The notes beneath the pieces were generated by a model, which was not told where the DNA came from, made no database searches, and saw nothing but the letters and a program-made list of their open reading frames with translations. Positions 54,276 to 64,000 of a DNA stretch of 64,000 bases are shown piece after piece (the first letter of the stretch is position 1; each line of letters opens with the position of its first letter). The translations under genes were made by a program, and so were the position numbers. The stretch spans positions 62,001 to 126,000 of the forward strand of contig JADDOH010000481.1 of the NCBI GenBank assembly GCA_016648135.1. Reading direction: 5' to 3'. Source of the DNA: Agrypnia vestita (lineage: Eukaryota; Arthropoda; Insecta; Trichoptera; Phryganeidae).

Positions 54276-54504
54276 TAAATTAATTTTGGAATTTGTATCA
54301 TACCAAATAATTGGTGCATAAATACAGTATTCATTTGAAATAACATGTGGACCGTGTCATTTGTTATTTCAAAATCGTGTAAAAAGAGATAGGTGTATAA
54401 TGTTTATTTCTTTCATAACTTTTTATAATGTAAAAATCGTTTTTTTATGTTTGCAGCATTAACTGTCTGATTGGACATAATTATTAATTAGGTATTTAAT
54501 GCCA

Positions 54505-54668
54505 TGCATACACCTTTATTTAAGAAAGACAATCGAATTAGTATGTTGTGTAAGCCATGCGTACGGCACACATTGTTTTGTTGTGTTGATGTTTATACCC
54601 GTAAACACCAACACAACAAAACAATATGTGTCATACATACTAATTCAATTGTCTTTCTTAAATGGAAA
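54505..54668. mobile_element. Fold-back MITE
   Basis: Arms TTTAAGAAAGACAATYGAAT and ATTGTTTTGTTGTGTTG pair with their complements around TACCCG; nearly perfect over 80 bp. Confidence 0.65.
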
Positions 54669-54869
54669 GATCTACACCACACATTTGTTATTTAATCTGA
54701 TGTACCATTATAAGTCCTGAAGGCATTCAATTTTCAATTTATTTTTATTTATGTTATATAACGTTTACATTACAAACATAAAATTTAATTCATAAACATT
54801 AAAATAAGTTAGAATTATATAGGCATATATAAACAAGCAAATATTAAACATTATAAAATCATTCATATT

Positions 54870-55350
54870 AAGGTGCAGGAGAATCCTTCTTCGGAATAAT
54901 CTCTCAGAGACAGAGAGAACATCGATATCTAGAGAAATATTGTTCAGTATAGCAGTAATTCTTCCAACGGGCATAACCATTGGCAGGTTGGTCCTGTATA
55001 TTGGAATATGAAACAATCCATGCTGACGCTGTCTTAGGTAATTATCGGGAACATACAAACCAATGCTCCGCATAATTTCAGGATTATCGATCACACCGCG
55101 CAACAATCGATAAAGATGCGTAATCAGATACACATTCCTTCTAGTCTCTAAACTATTGTAGCCAAGCATACCGTGGAGGAACTCGGTTGGGCAAAACCAA
55201 GGATAATGCCCGTACTCTCTCATGTAGAGATATCTTAGAAACCAACCCTTTTTGTACTTTCTCTACCATAAGTGAGTACTTGCCCTCATGTGGCCCCTAA
55301 ATCATCGAGCCACTCTCGAGTCTACTTCGCACCAAGGAGTTGTAAAGAGT
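54870..55350 (-). mobile_element. LINE 3' fragment, Jockey/CR1-like, copy 3 of 3
   Basis: Minus strand FLHGMLGYNSLETRRNVYLI, GLYVPDNYLRQRQHGLFHIP and RTNLPMVMPVGR. Same 5' limit region (CAACTCCTTGGTGCG) as the other two copies is present at about 55330-55345. Confidence 0.8.
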
Positions 55351-55955
55351 TCTCAGTAAGCTGCTGCTGGTGTTTTCATAACACCCCGAGCCCACTAGTA
55401 GTTTATTGAATTCAAAATTACAAAGTCAAGTATGTTATTTCTAAATTTAATACAATCATAGCGATATAAATTGTAATAGCATCAGCTCATGTTTTAATAA
55501 TATCTATTGTCAGTGTTGGCTCCATGGTTTTGTATTACCAATGCAAATTAAAATAGTGGATTAAGAATGATCAAAACAATTAACATTTAATAATATTTAT
55601 TTCTCAACAATTCTCTTACAAAAATCTAAACCAATAAAATGGAACATTTGATTGAGTCGATGACACGGAATGCGGCGGGTAAATAGTGGACGCCAGTGGC
55701 ATCGCACTGCGGAAGCGAAGTTTGAGCGAGATATCAATCATTTGACATAATAATGTCGTCAAGTTTACACGTCTCTCACAATTTCTGTGTAGCTTCGAGG
55801 TTGTTATACCACGTGTCTTCCAACTCTCTGGCAAACATTTAAGATCTCGCATTCATCATTAGGGCTCATGTTGCAGGATCTGCTTGTAAATAGTATTTTG
55901 TGGAAATATCATATTGACGATTTATGATGTTGCTTTATGTAATTTAAGCTTTGTT
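55351..55955. other. Unassigned intergenic stretch
   Basis: An open frame of 78 codons (55616-55852, minus) shows no domain or splice context and is not called. Confidence 0.35.
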
Positions 55956-55960
55956 TTTTA

Positions 55961-56052
55961 TTACATTCCATCCATAGCCACGTGATTGTGTGATCCCTGT
56001 TGATGTCCGCCGGGCCCTCCCCGGCAAGACGTGTACGACGACTCGGGCTTTC
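55961..56052 (-). CDS. Orphan terminal-exon candidate, unknown gene
   Basis: On the minus strand, an acceptor TTTTCCTAG is followed by 92 bp that read KPESSYTSCRGGPGGHQQ, then GSHNHVAMDGM and a TAA stop. AATAAA overlaps the stop (55957-55962). The stretch is GC-rich against AT-rich flanks, like the proven exons. Gly/His/Gln-rich C-termini of this kind are common in transcription factors, but the sequence is too short to name. No partner exon was recognised to the right before the nine-finger gene, which has its own stop. It could also be the end of a gene whose other exons lie outside the window, or chance. Confidence 0.3.
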
Positions 56053-56249
56053 CTAGGAAAACTCTACACAGACGATTTGACATAGTTATTTTTTTAAATT
56101 TTTTTAAACATCTTATGAATATGCAGTTCGAATAGTTTATTATATATAAAGCTATTACCACAGGTACTAAACACTGACAAAAACTAAATGCACTGTGAAC
56201 AGTAACCTTAATCTATGCGGAGGTTCTGTTTGACATTTTACAGGAAACA

Positions 56250-56405
56250 CGGCCTATAAATTTATAAGAAACATGATTTTGGAAGGGATGGACACATAAA
56301 ATCTAGAATTCAGTACATTTAAAATTAGTAAGCCTCTGTAACTGGAATCAAAACATTTTTTTATTTTTTGGAAGGGCCTTTGCTTTTATATCCCACATAT
56401 GTAAT
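56250..56405. mobile_element. Decayed MITE related to 1389-1617
   Basis: Shares GAATTCAGTACATTTAAAAT-type words and the TTTGCTTTTATATCCCACAT end. Confidence 0.4.
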
Positions 56406-56825
56406 ATTGCTAAAAGTTAAGTTAAAAGTTATGTTTACAAAGTAATGAACAATTCAATAACTCGCATTAAATTGTCGCAAGTTTATAAAAAATTACATCT
56501 ATGTCTAATTAAATATAAAAATGTCTGCATCCACAAAATCCGGTATCTTGTGCCTCCATACACATATGTATAACAATTTCTGATGTGGTCGTGATCAAAG
56601 GTGTTGCACACTTGGCTACCGAGATTTTCTCATTCTTGAAGAATTTCAGAATAAAGAGCGGTGGACGATACATTAGCACTTAAAACTTACTATCGGTCAT
56701 GGACATAATGGTAAACGGCATTATTAATATTAATCGGTGCATCAAATGGGTTACTTGTATTGATGGGGCACATTTGGCAGCTATTACAACATTACTCTTC
56801 TATCGGGTGAGTGCAACCAGGGCTT

Positions 56826-57285
56826 CACAGAGTGCGACCAGTATAAATTGGCGTGCGAGGGAGGTCGCTGTCGCGAAACAGAAGTTGCCAGGATGTAAAT
56901 TTATAACACAATACATAATATACAGAGTGTCCGGTGACCGGTGTCGGAGCCTCTAATAGAAATTTTGTCAGGCAACACTAAAGAAACAAATCAGTAATGG
57001 CGGCCGCTCTATCTAGAGTCCTGTCAAACGGTAATATTGGTCCATTATTTGCTTTTTCAGCTTTGCAAAATTTTAATACTTCATTGGCAATTGTTCTCGC
57101 ACCACCCTGGACTGTTTTGTATGTTTCGGATATAATATTTCAGTGTATATTGGAAATCAAGATGTCACAGCTCACGCGCAAATACGAGATTGAACCGAAT
57201 GACAGGGCGAGGAGTCACTGCCGGGTGCGGGCGGGGTGGGTTTTAGTTCCAAAGTCGCCGCACGCCAATTTAAGTTGGTCAAGCT
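56826..57285. mobile_element. Non-autonomous DNA element, copy 3 of 3
   Basis: Starts CAGTATAAATTGGCGTGCG and ends CGCACGCCAATTTAAG; most diverged copy of the family at 4922 and 26135. Ends about 95 bp before the stop of the nine-finger gene. Confidence 0.6.
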
Positions 57286-57379
57286 CTAGCTGCGAGATAC
57301 ATTTGTTAATTGTAATATAGAATGCACAGAAATAAGTGGACTGACTCCTATGAATATATATAATGTGTGTATTCGTAAA

Positions 57380-58459
57380 TTAAAATAACTCTTCGTAATT
57401 TTTGTGCTTCACCATGTGTCTGTGCATGCTCTTCATCCTTCTGCAGCTATAGTTGCAGACGTCGCAAGCCAGCCTTCTCGGGAAGTGCAGCAACTTGTGA
57501 CTCCTCATTTCATCCGCTCGTAGACTCGTAAAGTCACATCTACCACACGCCATCATTGTCTCGCTGTTGTGTGCCAATTTATGATTCTTCAGAACAAAAG
57601 CAAACTTACAAGCGTACAAGCACACGTCGCATTTGTACGGGCGTTCAATTTGATGTTTAATTTTGTGAATTTTCAACGCTGAGACGTGCTTGGAGCGGAA
57701 ATCGCACACATTGCAATAAAATTGATTTTCTACAGAGTGAGAGGACATGTGGGCTTTCAATGCCATGGTGTGATTACACGAATAGTCGCACAGCCCGCAT
57801 TCTAAAACCTCGGGGTGACTCAACTTGTGAGCATTGATGGAGGTGACTCGGTTGCTGCAGAAGCCGCACTTTTTACAACGAAATAGTTTTTTTAAAGAAT
57901 GCCTCAAACGATGGTTTCTGAGGACTGCAGAATGGTCTGTGGAATAATCGCACAAGTCGCAAGGGTGAGTCTTACGGCCACCGTGAAATTTCACCTTGTG
58001 GCTATTCAAAGAATGTGTTTTTCTACAGGAGAAAGAGCAATCGCTGCATGTAAAAAATTTTGTATACGTTGTTAGTACATCGTGAGTTCTTACATGCGCG
58101 TTGAACTCTCTCAAAGTGTCGCAGGTGTCTTGACACGTGCTGCACGAATAAAATATTCCGTTGCCTTCATCCAAGATCCGTTTAACTTCTGGGTTTTCCA
58201 ATTCTATATCAATGTCAGGATTTCGTACCGACACTTCTCTTCTTCTAGGGCCCTTAGGTAACTTTGGCACTAAAAAAACTACAGGCTTTTCGTCTAATTT
58301 TGAATTTGGTGACTTTTCCGATGTTGCTTGATCGACGGAAGAACCAGGATCGACAGCTGTACCGTTGGTGATGTTCGGTTTGAAATCTTTATTATTTTCT
58401 TGATCCAATGATGCCATTTCCTGTTTGATATCTTCAAAGTTACGGGCGTTCTCCCCCAT
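57380..58459 (-). CDS. C2H2 zinc-finger protein with nine fingers
   Basis: One uninterrupted reading frame of 359 aa; no intron inside. The N-terminal third is charged and probably disordered (VVFLVPKLPKGPRRREVSVR before the fingers). From about residue 108 there are nine C2H2 fingers with short or absent linkers. The first is CSTCQDTCDTLREF; later ones have CDLCDYSTDHSA, CKKCGFCSNRV, CGLCDYSC, CNVCDFRSKH, CDVCLYACKF, CGRCDFTS and CDVCNYSC. The CDYS/CDFT pattern is that of hunchback/ZNF513-type polydactyl proteins rather than ZAD or KRAB proteins; a nuclear DNA-binding role is inferred. The protein ends a few residues after the last finger (KNYEELF). The ATG at 58459 lies 22 bp after a possible acceptor (TATTTTAG), so a 5' non-coding exon may exist upstream. 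A MITE at 58513-58890 sits in that upstream region. Not related to the ZAD genes beyond the finger fold. No orthologue can be named. Confidence 0.88.
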   Translation of the reverse strand: MGENARNFEDIKQEMASLDQENNKDFKPNITNGTAVDPGSSVDQATSEKSPNSKLDEKPVVFLVPKLPKGPRRREVSVRNPDIDIELENPEVKRILDEGNGIFYSCSTCQDTCDTLREFNAHVRTHDVLTTYTKFFTCSDCSFSCRKTHSLNSHKVKFHGGRKTHPCDLCDYSTDHSAVLRNHRLRHSLKKLFRCKKCGFCSNRVTSINAHKLSHPEVLECGLCDYSCNHTMALKAHMSSHSVENQFYCNVCDFRSKHVSALKIHKIKHQIERPYKCDVCLYACKFAFVLKNHKLAHNSETMMACGRCDFTSLRADEMRSHKLLHFPRRLACDVCNYSCRRMKSMHRHMVKHKNYEELF

Positions 58460-58512
58460 GTGGAAGTGGACCGGGACCTAAAATATGAAGAATAAAATGT
58501 ATAACTAAAACA

Positions 58513-58890
58513 GACGGCTAAATCCAAGATAATGGTCCCATTGCATATACAACGAAAATGATTATTTCACTATATTATTGAATGTGTTAATAACAAAATG
58601 AAAGATAATTTACGTTTAAAAAGTAAGTATTAAATAAGATATTACACTTTAAAGTTAGAAAAAAGCACTGCATATTTTGACATTCCATAGGCAATATATG
58701 AGGTTAGGTTAGGTTATTAGGTTTGGTTTGGTTAGGTTATTAGATTTGGTTAAGTTAGGTTATTAGGTTTGGTTTGTTTAATTTAGATTACGATTTTAGT
58801 TAGATTAAATTAACGGGACATTAAATTATATAGTGAAATACTTATTTTCATTGTATGAACAACGGGACTATATTCTTGGATTATTCCCAA
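58513..58890 (+). mobile_element. MITE with 60-bp inverted ends and TTAGG-like core, copy 2
   Basis: Left end CCAAGATAATGGTCCCATTG, right end in reverse complement CCAAGAATATAGTCCCGTTG; arms about 60 bp. The core carries repeated GGTTAGGTTATTAGGTTTGG. Inverted relative to 53195-53520, so the pair brackets 5 kb. Confidence 0.75.
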
Positions 58891-59184
58891 CAGACTGAAG
58901 TCACTGACATACATCAACTCTCCCGCTTCCCCTCAGACAAATATCATATTTGCTAAGACAAAAAAATATATTTTAATGTCATTTGGAATCAATGAATCAA
59001 AATGTATTAGATGATTAGTGCCATGTTTACAAAGTTCCCGGAATTCTACTTATTTACGAGAAATATTTGCGGAGATTAAGGTCCAATTATTTTAAGTAAG
59101 ACTGTAAAAAAATATGCGTAATAGCATTTTTAAGTACCCACTACCTCTATTCTCATCAATGATGGGACTAAGTTTCAAATAAAA

Positions 59185-59525
59185 AACTAACACATAAAAA
59201 ACAAGTTTTTATTATACTCCCTTTCTCTTTTACTAGCTGAAACAGATTTCATGCTTACTCCACGCGTCGGGCTCGATCGGGCGACGCTACGAAAGGGAGT
59301 AATAAAAACCGTTAAAATTTCGAAAAATCCAAACTTATACTATAATAACTAAAAAAATTTAAACGAAAATTTGTTAGATCATTTTTATCGTCGCCACGAG
59401 TCTATCTGCAAAGTTTCAGCTCGATTGGATCACGGGAAAAGGGTTAAAAATCGATTCAAAAATTTTTGGCAGACAAACCGACAAGCAGACGCTACGAGTT
59501 AAAAGAAAGGGAGTAAAAATACCAA
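59185..59525. repeat. Dispersed repeat family R2, copy 3 of 3
   Basis: Starts AACAAGTTTTTATTATACTC, contains CGGGCGACGCTACGAAAGGG and CAGCTCGATTGGATCACGGG, and ends AAAGAAAGGGAGT. Most compact copy of the family, so useful to define its ends. Confidence 0.65.
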
Positions 59526-59752
59526 AATATACATATGTGTGTCCACTCTGCTTTAGTAATTATTTAAATAGTGGCGTTTTTTTATTTTAATTCTATCAAG
59601 ATCTTTTTTTTTTAGTGCACATCAGTTCACACCTTTGTCACAATTTAAGGAAAGTCTTTTTTTGGTGATTTCTAAGATCTGTGAGCGGAAGAACGGTGTC
59701 ACGATGATGTCGTGACATCATTTAGGAAGATGGGCAGGTCGTGCCCAGGTTG

Positions 59753-59809
59753 ATTAGCAATACTCCGATTCCAGAGAGACCTTGCTCCTGGAATCGGATT
59801 ATTGCTAAT
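59753..59809. repeat. Near-perfect 57-bp hairpin
   Basis: ATTAGCAATAcTCCGATTCC pairs with its complement around a loop of about 17 nt. An adjacent smaller palindrome (ATGATGTCGTGACATCAT) lies at 59704-59721. Purpose unknown; pre-miRNA-like in size but with no other support. Confidence 0.55.
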
Positions 59810-59814
59810 AGTAA

Positions 59815-60435
59815 AATCCGTTTTTTTCAAAGATTCAGAGTTGAGCAGTTATCCATGCAAAAAAATCATGCAACACAAACAAATGAAGGTTGCATTTCGC
59901 CAGCGGTTTGAAATAGTGTAGTCTTTCACACTGGGGACGCATCAGAAGGCGGCTAGGAATCCGCGATAGGATTGTGCTCGATCTTATTTAATAATTAGTA
60001 TAAATAACTGTTTACCTAACTAACTGTAAATCAAGTTTGTAGTTTTGAAATGTTTTTTCGAATGCTTCACTTTGAAACGAAAATTAGAAGAATAAATACT
60101 GCTCGAAACAACTCTAAGGTTACAGACAACCATTTAATCAGTTATTCTTAAGGAATACAATTTCGACAGAACGTTTCAAATAGCTTTTACAAAATATAAA
60201 CACGAGTCCTCTGACATATTTTGACAAGTGGCCTATAATTCTTAAATATTTATTTCATATTGCTGTACCGTGCGATCATCGTCAGTTAGGTGAATAATCA
60301 TTTAGGTAGGTACCTAAAACAAAAGATCTTGAACAAAATAGGGAAACCATACAGTTATTGGACAAGGTGGTAGTAATGTGGCAAAAATAAGCATATCTTT
60401 TGGTAAAAAGTTATGAATATTTTAAATAGAAGTCA
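59815..60435. other. Unassigned AT-rich stretch
   Basis: No gene or repeat recognised. 60870-61470 is likewise empty of recognisable features. Confidence 0.35.
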
Positions 60436-60439
60436 CCCT

Positions 60440-60865
60440 ATAATAAATTAAGTGATGACGTATGGATTGGAGACTATGGCCCTTATAAAGAAAAGTGTAG
60501 AAAAGCTCAAATGCACGCAACGATCCATGGAGAGATCCATGCTTGGAGTAAGCCTAAGAGATAGAATTAGAAATGACGAAATTAGGCGCAGAACTAGAAT
60601 AGTGGATATCATGGATCGTGTAGCGAAGCTAAAATAGCAATGGGCAGGACACGTTGCAAGGCAGGATGCTACAAGATGGCCTCCCAGAGTTCTGAAATGG
60701 AGACTTTGGGAGAATAAAAGAGGCATCGAAAGACCTCAAAAGAAGTGGGCCGATGTAGCCGCTGTGAGGGGAAAGAAATGGCTACAATTAGCAAACAACA
60801 AGGAAGGATGGAAAGAGAAGGAAGAGGCCTATATCCAGCAGTGGAGAGACGAAGGCTGATGAAGA
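60440..60865 (+). mobile_element. LINE 3' fragment, AYIQQW family
   Basis: Plus strand reads MTYGLETMALIKKSVEKL, TQRSMERSMLGVSLRDRIRN, RRTRIVDIMDRVAKLK, stop, QWAGHVARQDATRW, ERPQKKWADVAAV and EEAYIQQWRDEG. This is the C-terminal region of an insect non-LTR element (RSMLG.SL.DRIRN, WAGH.AR). One in-frame stop. Same family as 5970-6100. Confidence 0.85.
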
Positions 60866-61479
60866 AGAAGGATATACTAACCGTTGTTAATATCATCTTT
60901 ACCGACCACACAATGACAATCTTTAAAATAAAATATTTCAGACATATGGTGATAAGTTTCTTGGTGGACACAGAATTTGTTAAAGAATTAACAAGAAATA
61001 ATACATTTTTCAGAGGTTATTATGAATTATTTTATTAGTATTTAATTATTAATGTTAATTAGTATATCAGTATATGAATTCCTTTACATAATTTTGCTGA
61101 TTTTAAAACAATAAATGTAATGTAAGTATTTTTTTAGAAGGTGTCTAATAAATATACCCGCCAAAGACATTTTTTCTATTATTGGACGGCCATCCAATAA
61201 CTATGTTTTATGTAAAAAGAAATATATAGTTAAATATTGAAATTTTTATTTTTTTATATATAAAATAAAAAAAGTTAAATATTACGTTTATTTATATCCT
61301 TAATGTAATTATAAAAGACTATTTCGCACAATTTTTTTAATATTAGCTTTCTAGACAGTTACTGGCATAGCGTCTAATAACTGTCTGGCGGATGTACAAT
61401 ATTATTTTTTTCCATCTTAAATAATTAATTTAAAATGTTGAAAAGAAGACAGTAGATGATAAAAAAATAAGTATTGAAA

Positions 61480-62476
61480 TGCTTAAATGAAGGGGGGAGT
61501 GTATTGCATGAATTTGTTTCGAAATGTGATATTCCAATAATTAAAGTTAACTTTAAGGTTTAAAATCTTGAAGTGAAGAACAAAAGTGGTCCAATTGAAG
61601 AAAAATGTTGTTAAATTGGGTAACACATTTAGCTAAAAGGGGATTTCCGCGTAAAAAAGAAGATGTTCCTAGCAGCTATCAAAATTTTCTGTAAATATCC
61701 CATGAAAGAATCCCTTCAAAAATAATCGACCCGGGACGGATGGTACAATTTTTTTGTGAAAATAAATGTTAAATTAGTTGAGAGAATATGCCGGCTCTTG
61801 TGTCAGTATAAAAAATTTAATTGGGCTGGTTCAAGGAGATTGAGGCCTGTATCAAAGGAGAAAATTTTGAAGATGTTATTGAGGATGCCTCTAGAATTTT
61901 CAATGGAGATGAGGCCAATTTCCAAATATGTCCACCATTGGGAAAATTTTAGTGGAAAAGGGTTCAAGAAATGTGTATGACATAGAAAGTTTTCTTCAAA
62001 AGATATATTAGCAGTTATGGTGATCATAAAACCCATTAAACACACCAGCTAAGTCAATTTTGCTTTGAGCTTAAAATACATTTGATTGCTCTTTTTTCCA
62101 AATTTAACGAAAATCTTGCAACTAGTCGATGTCACAGTTTTTAGGCCTTAAAATCGTTTAGCGAAAATCGGTAAGGAAATGGTACTCCAACTATCAAGGA
62201 GAGGTCTTGACAAAACTTACTTTTGCTCCTGTGCTAAAAGAAGTTATTTACTAAAGCATTAAAGAATATACTATTATGAATAATTTTTGGGTATGTGGAT
62301 TGTTTCCATTTAACCCAAATAATGTTGATTTTACAAAATGTTTGGCAAAATCAAACACGGAGCCTAAGGATATATCGAAGATTTCAACGAGAACAATGAC
62401 ATACCAAATTTTCGAAAATATTGTAGGACCACAATTGATTAAACTTTTCAAAAATAATGAAAGTCATATTAAATAG
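61480..62476 (+). mobile_element. Tigger/pogo (DDE_1) transposase pseudogene
   Basis: Across frameshifts the plus strand gives RIFNGDEANFQICPPLGK near 61888-61942, with the catalytic NGDE-type motif, then DIESF and KDILAVMV. Further on is NNFWVCGLFPFNPNNVDFTK (62278-62337), the conserved GIYPFNPN region before the C-terminus. Stops and shifts between them show it is dead. Confidence 0.75.
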
Positions 62477-62838
62477 CGGTAGTGAAAAAGTAGAGAAATT
62501 TTACGTTCTTTCACGATTATGGATTAACTTGTTGAATATATTTATAATAATGTGATTATAATTTGCAGATCCTGTAGAGTATGGAGACAGCGCCATTGGT
62601 TATGTCCAAGTCAAATTGCTTGAAGAATCCGTTGTAAGGATGAACTATGAAGGCTCGGATAACTCCAGAACAGATTGCGTTTGAAGGCATACTCGGTAAT
62701 TTTGATGTGCTATGAAGTAAAGATGTCCTGCATACTAAATGTGTTCAAAAAATATTGAACCTTTGGTCAGCATTCAGCAAAAGCACATTTATTCATACAC
62801 ACTATACTCACTCTAATCTTTAATAGTAGCTCTCTTAG

Positions 62839-62985
62839 GCCCGGTTGTTTCAAGTTGGATTACATTAAAAATTTGTTTAAAGCATAGATTTTTACGGAAA
62901 GGGATTGTTTGATTAGTGGAGAATGCAAAAATCTATGCTTTAAACAAACTTTTACTTTAATCCAACTTGAAACAACCGGGCCTTA
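62839..62985. mobile_element. Harbinger-like MITE
   Basis: Near-perfect palindrome, ends GGCCCGGTTGTTTCAAGTT and its complement, with TTA target duplication. Same family as 41502-41645. Confidence 0.8.
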
Positions 62986-63302
62986 GTAATATGCAGACTT
63001 CTCTCAGTTTATCTCTTCCAAACCATCTTAGCTGGCTGGATTTTCAACATTTTGATAGGTAATTATTGCAAAAGTCCTGAGAGGGAGGTTTCCAACTAAT
63101 CTGTCTTTTAAAGGTTAATTAATAACTTGGATAGAGGAGAAAACAAAAAATGTGGCTATTTATTTAAATAAAGTTTTATTAATAAAATCCTAAATAATCT
63201 TTAATAACATACTTAACAAAAATTTATTTACAAACTAATGTCTTTCATAAATCTTTCTGCAATGTTATCAAGGTAATGTCGGTCGACCTACTATTGCACC
63301 AT

Positions 63303-64000
63303 TCATTGATGAATCTTGGGATGAACTTTCATAGGAGACTGGTGTTCCTTGTCTTCGAGAACAGTAATAAGTTCCTGCCTCGATTTTTTACTGTCACAAG
63401 CGCAATTAATCAAAGCTGTCAGATGCTTGGTGGAATATTCAGTGTGCACTTTGATGAAATCCTCTAAATCTGGCTTCGTTAAGTAATACGCCTTAACATA
63501 GGTATCCACATACTCTTGATGCGGAACAGGCTTCATTCCGGAGATTTTCATCATCTTAGAAAGAAGCTGCGTGTAATCTAATTGCATCAAACCGCGCCCA
63601 CTATCGGAGCACTTTGATACATTTGAAAAACCTTCGACAATTGTATGAATCACAAATTTAGCCACGGCTGACCACAGTGCCTTGTGAACTTGGTTTGAAA
63701 TTGGAACCGTGTGCCCCACTTGATCCAGTCGCATAGAAAATACTTGTAGATCCCTCACGATGTGGTCAACATACTGGCTGTGTTGCGACATCACATTCCT
63801 TACTTCCCAGTTGACCTGCGACATTGACACGAGTACGTTGCGAACGCTGAAGGCTTGCGAAGCGACACACATGAAGATAGGTATTCTCAAATCAGCTGCC
63901 GCTGAGACAGTTTGCTCGTAAAATGTTTGGAGAATTATCCTCTGGTGTGGCGAGACCAAACTTTCCAAGTACGGCTGCAAAACCTCAAATTGCTTGGCTA
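63303..64000 (-). CDS. VPS50: VPS50/syndetin C-terminal exon, partial
   Basis: VPS50 (CCDC132, syndetin) is the specific subunit of the EARP tethering complex, which sends endocytosed cargo back to the plasma membrane. It shares VPS51-53 with GARP and acts on recycling endosomes. The frame is open from the right window edge (AKQFEVLQPYLESL) to a TGA at 63303-63305, about 232 residues, so the exon may continue beyond the window. Conserved C-terminal blocks are QVNWEVRNVMSQHSQYVDHI, VHKALWSAVAKFVIHTIVEG, KCSDSGRGLMQLDYTQLLSK, EYVDTYVKAYYLTKPDLEDF and EYSTKHLTALINC, in the same order as vertebrate syndetin (ALMQLD.Q, FVETYIKAYYL and EYSTKQL). The protein ends with a short lineage-specific tail (HQSPMKVHPKIHQ). 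No frameshift or stop in the visible part. Full-length proteins in this family are about 950 aa, so roughly a quarter is seen here. Confidence 0.94.
   Translation of the reverse strand, partial: AKQFEVLQPYLESLVSPHQRIILQTFYEQTVSAAADLRIPIFMCVASQAFSVRNVLVSMSQVNWEVRNVMSQHSQYVDHIVRDLQVFSMRLDQVGHTVPISNQVHKALWSAVAKFVIHTIVEGFSNVSKCSDSGRGLMQLDYTQLLSKMMKISGMKPVPHQEYVDTYVKAYYLTKPDLEDFIKVHTEYSTKHLTALINCACDSKKSRQELITVLEDKEHQSPMKVHPKIHQ

Noticed and set aside
55616..55852. 78-codon open frame on the minus strand
   Set aside because: No conserved motif, no GC rise, no acceptor or donor at sensible places.

Overview
This is a 64-kb window of an AT-rich, transposon-dense insect genome. Evidence for an insect: split genes with GT-AG introns, ZAD-type C2H2 zinc-finger genes (an arthropod family), a TTAGG-like stretch, and many non-LTR retrotransposon, Penelope-like element (PLE), hAT, mariner, pogo and MITE copies. 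A lepidopteran or close relative is the best guess, inferred from the ZAD and LINE types, but this is not proven.

Host genes, left to right. (1) 337-4821, minus: three internal exons of an R7-family RGS protein (DEP/DHEX part), running off the left edge. (2) 11525-13168, minus: the first three exons of a ZAD zinc-finger gene; no fingers found. (3) 15980-23556, plus: a complete six-exon ZAD gene (481 aa, eight C2H2 fingers), a paralogue of (2). (4) 32810-35658, plus: a second copy of the last five fingers, in two exons, in the phase needed to be spliced to exon 5 of gene (3); either an alternative 3' end of that gene or the tail of a tandem duplicate. (5) 36977-52632, minus: a complete 16-exon gene for CFAP91 (MAATS1), a ciliary/flagellar axoneme protein; all 15 joins keep frame and give 825 aa. 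(6) 57380-58459, minus: a nine-finger C2H2 protein. (7) 63303-64000, minus: the C-terminal exon of VPS50/syndetin, an EARP-complex subunit, entering from the right edge. Two orphan exon candidates (30794-30952 and 55961-56052, both minus) could not be assigned.

Almost everything else recognisable is mobile DNA. Four LINE families are present: one with a GRPRKTW-type tail in five places, one Jockey/CR1-like in three, one RTE-like, and one ending in an AYIQQW tail in two. There are several PLE fragments with RT or GIY-YIG remnants, two tRNA-derived SINE copies, decayed hAT, mariner and Tigger/pogo transposases, and many fold-back MITEs, several with visible target-site duplications. CFAP91 introns hold nested insertions, including one LINE that starts 8 bp after a splice donor.

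The most interesting signals are these. Hammerhead-ribozyme cores occur repeatedly at PLE termini, from several distinct families, nearly all with a short palindromic stem III as expected of dimeric ribozymes. The terminal zinc-finger exon cassette is duplicated in compatible phase. A heat-shock-element array with six units in perfect 5-bp phase lies inside a CFAP91 intron. A pair of ZAD genes sits in inverted orientation, and one of them appears to have lost its fingers.
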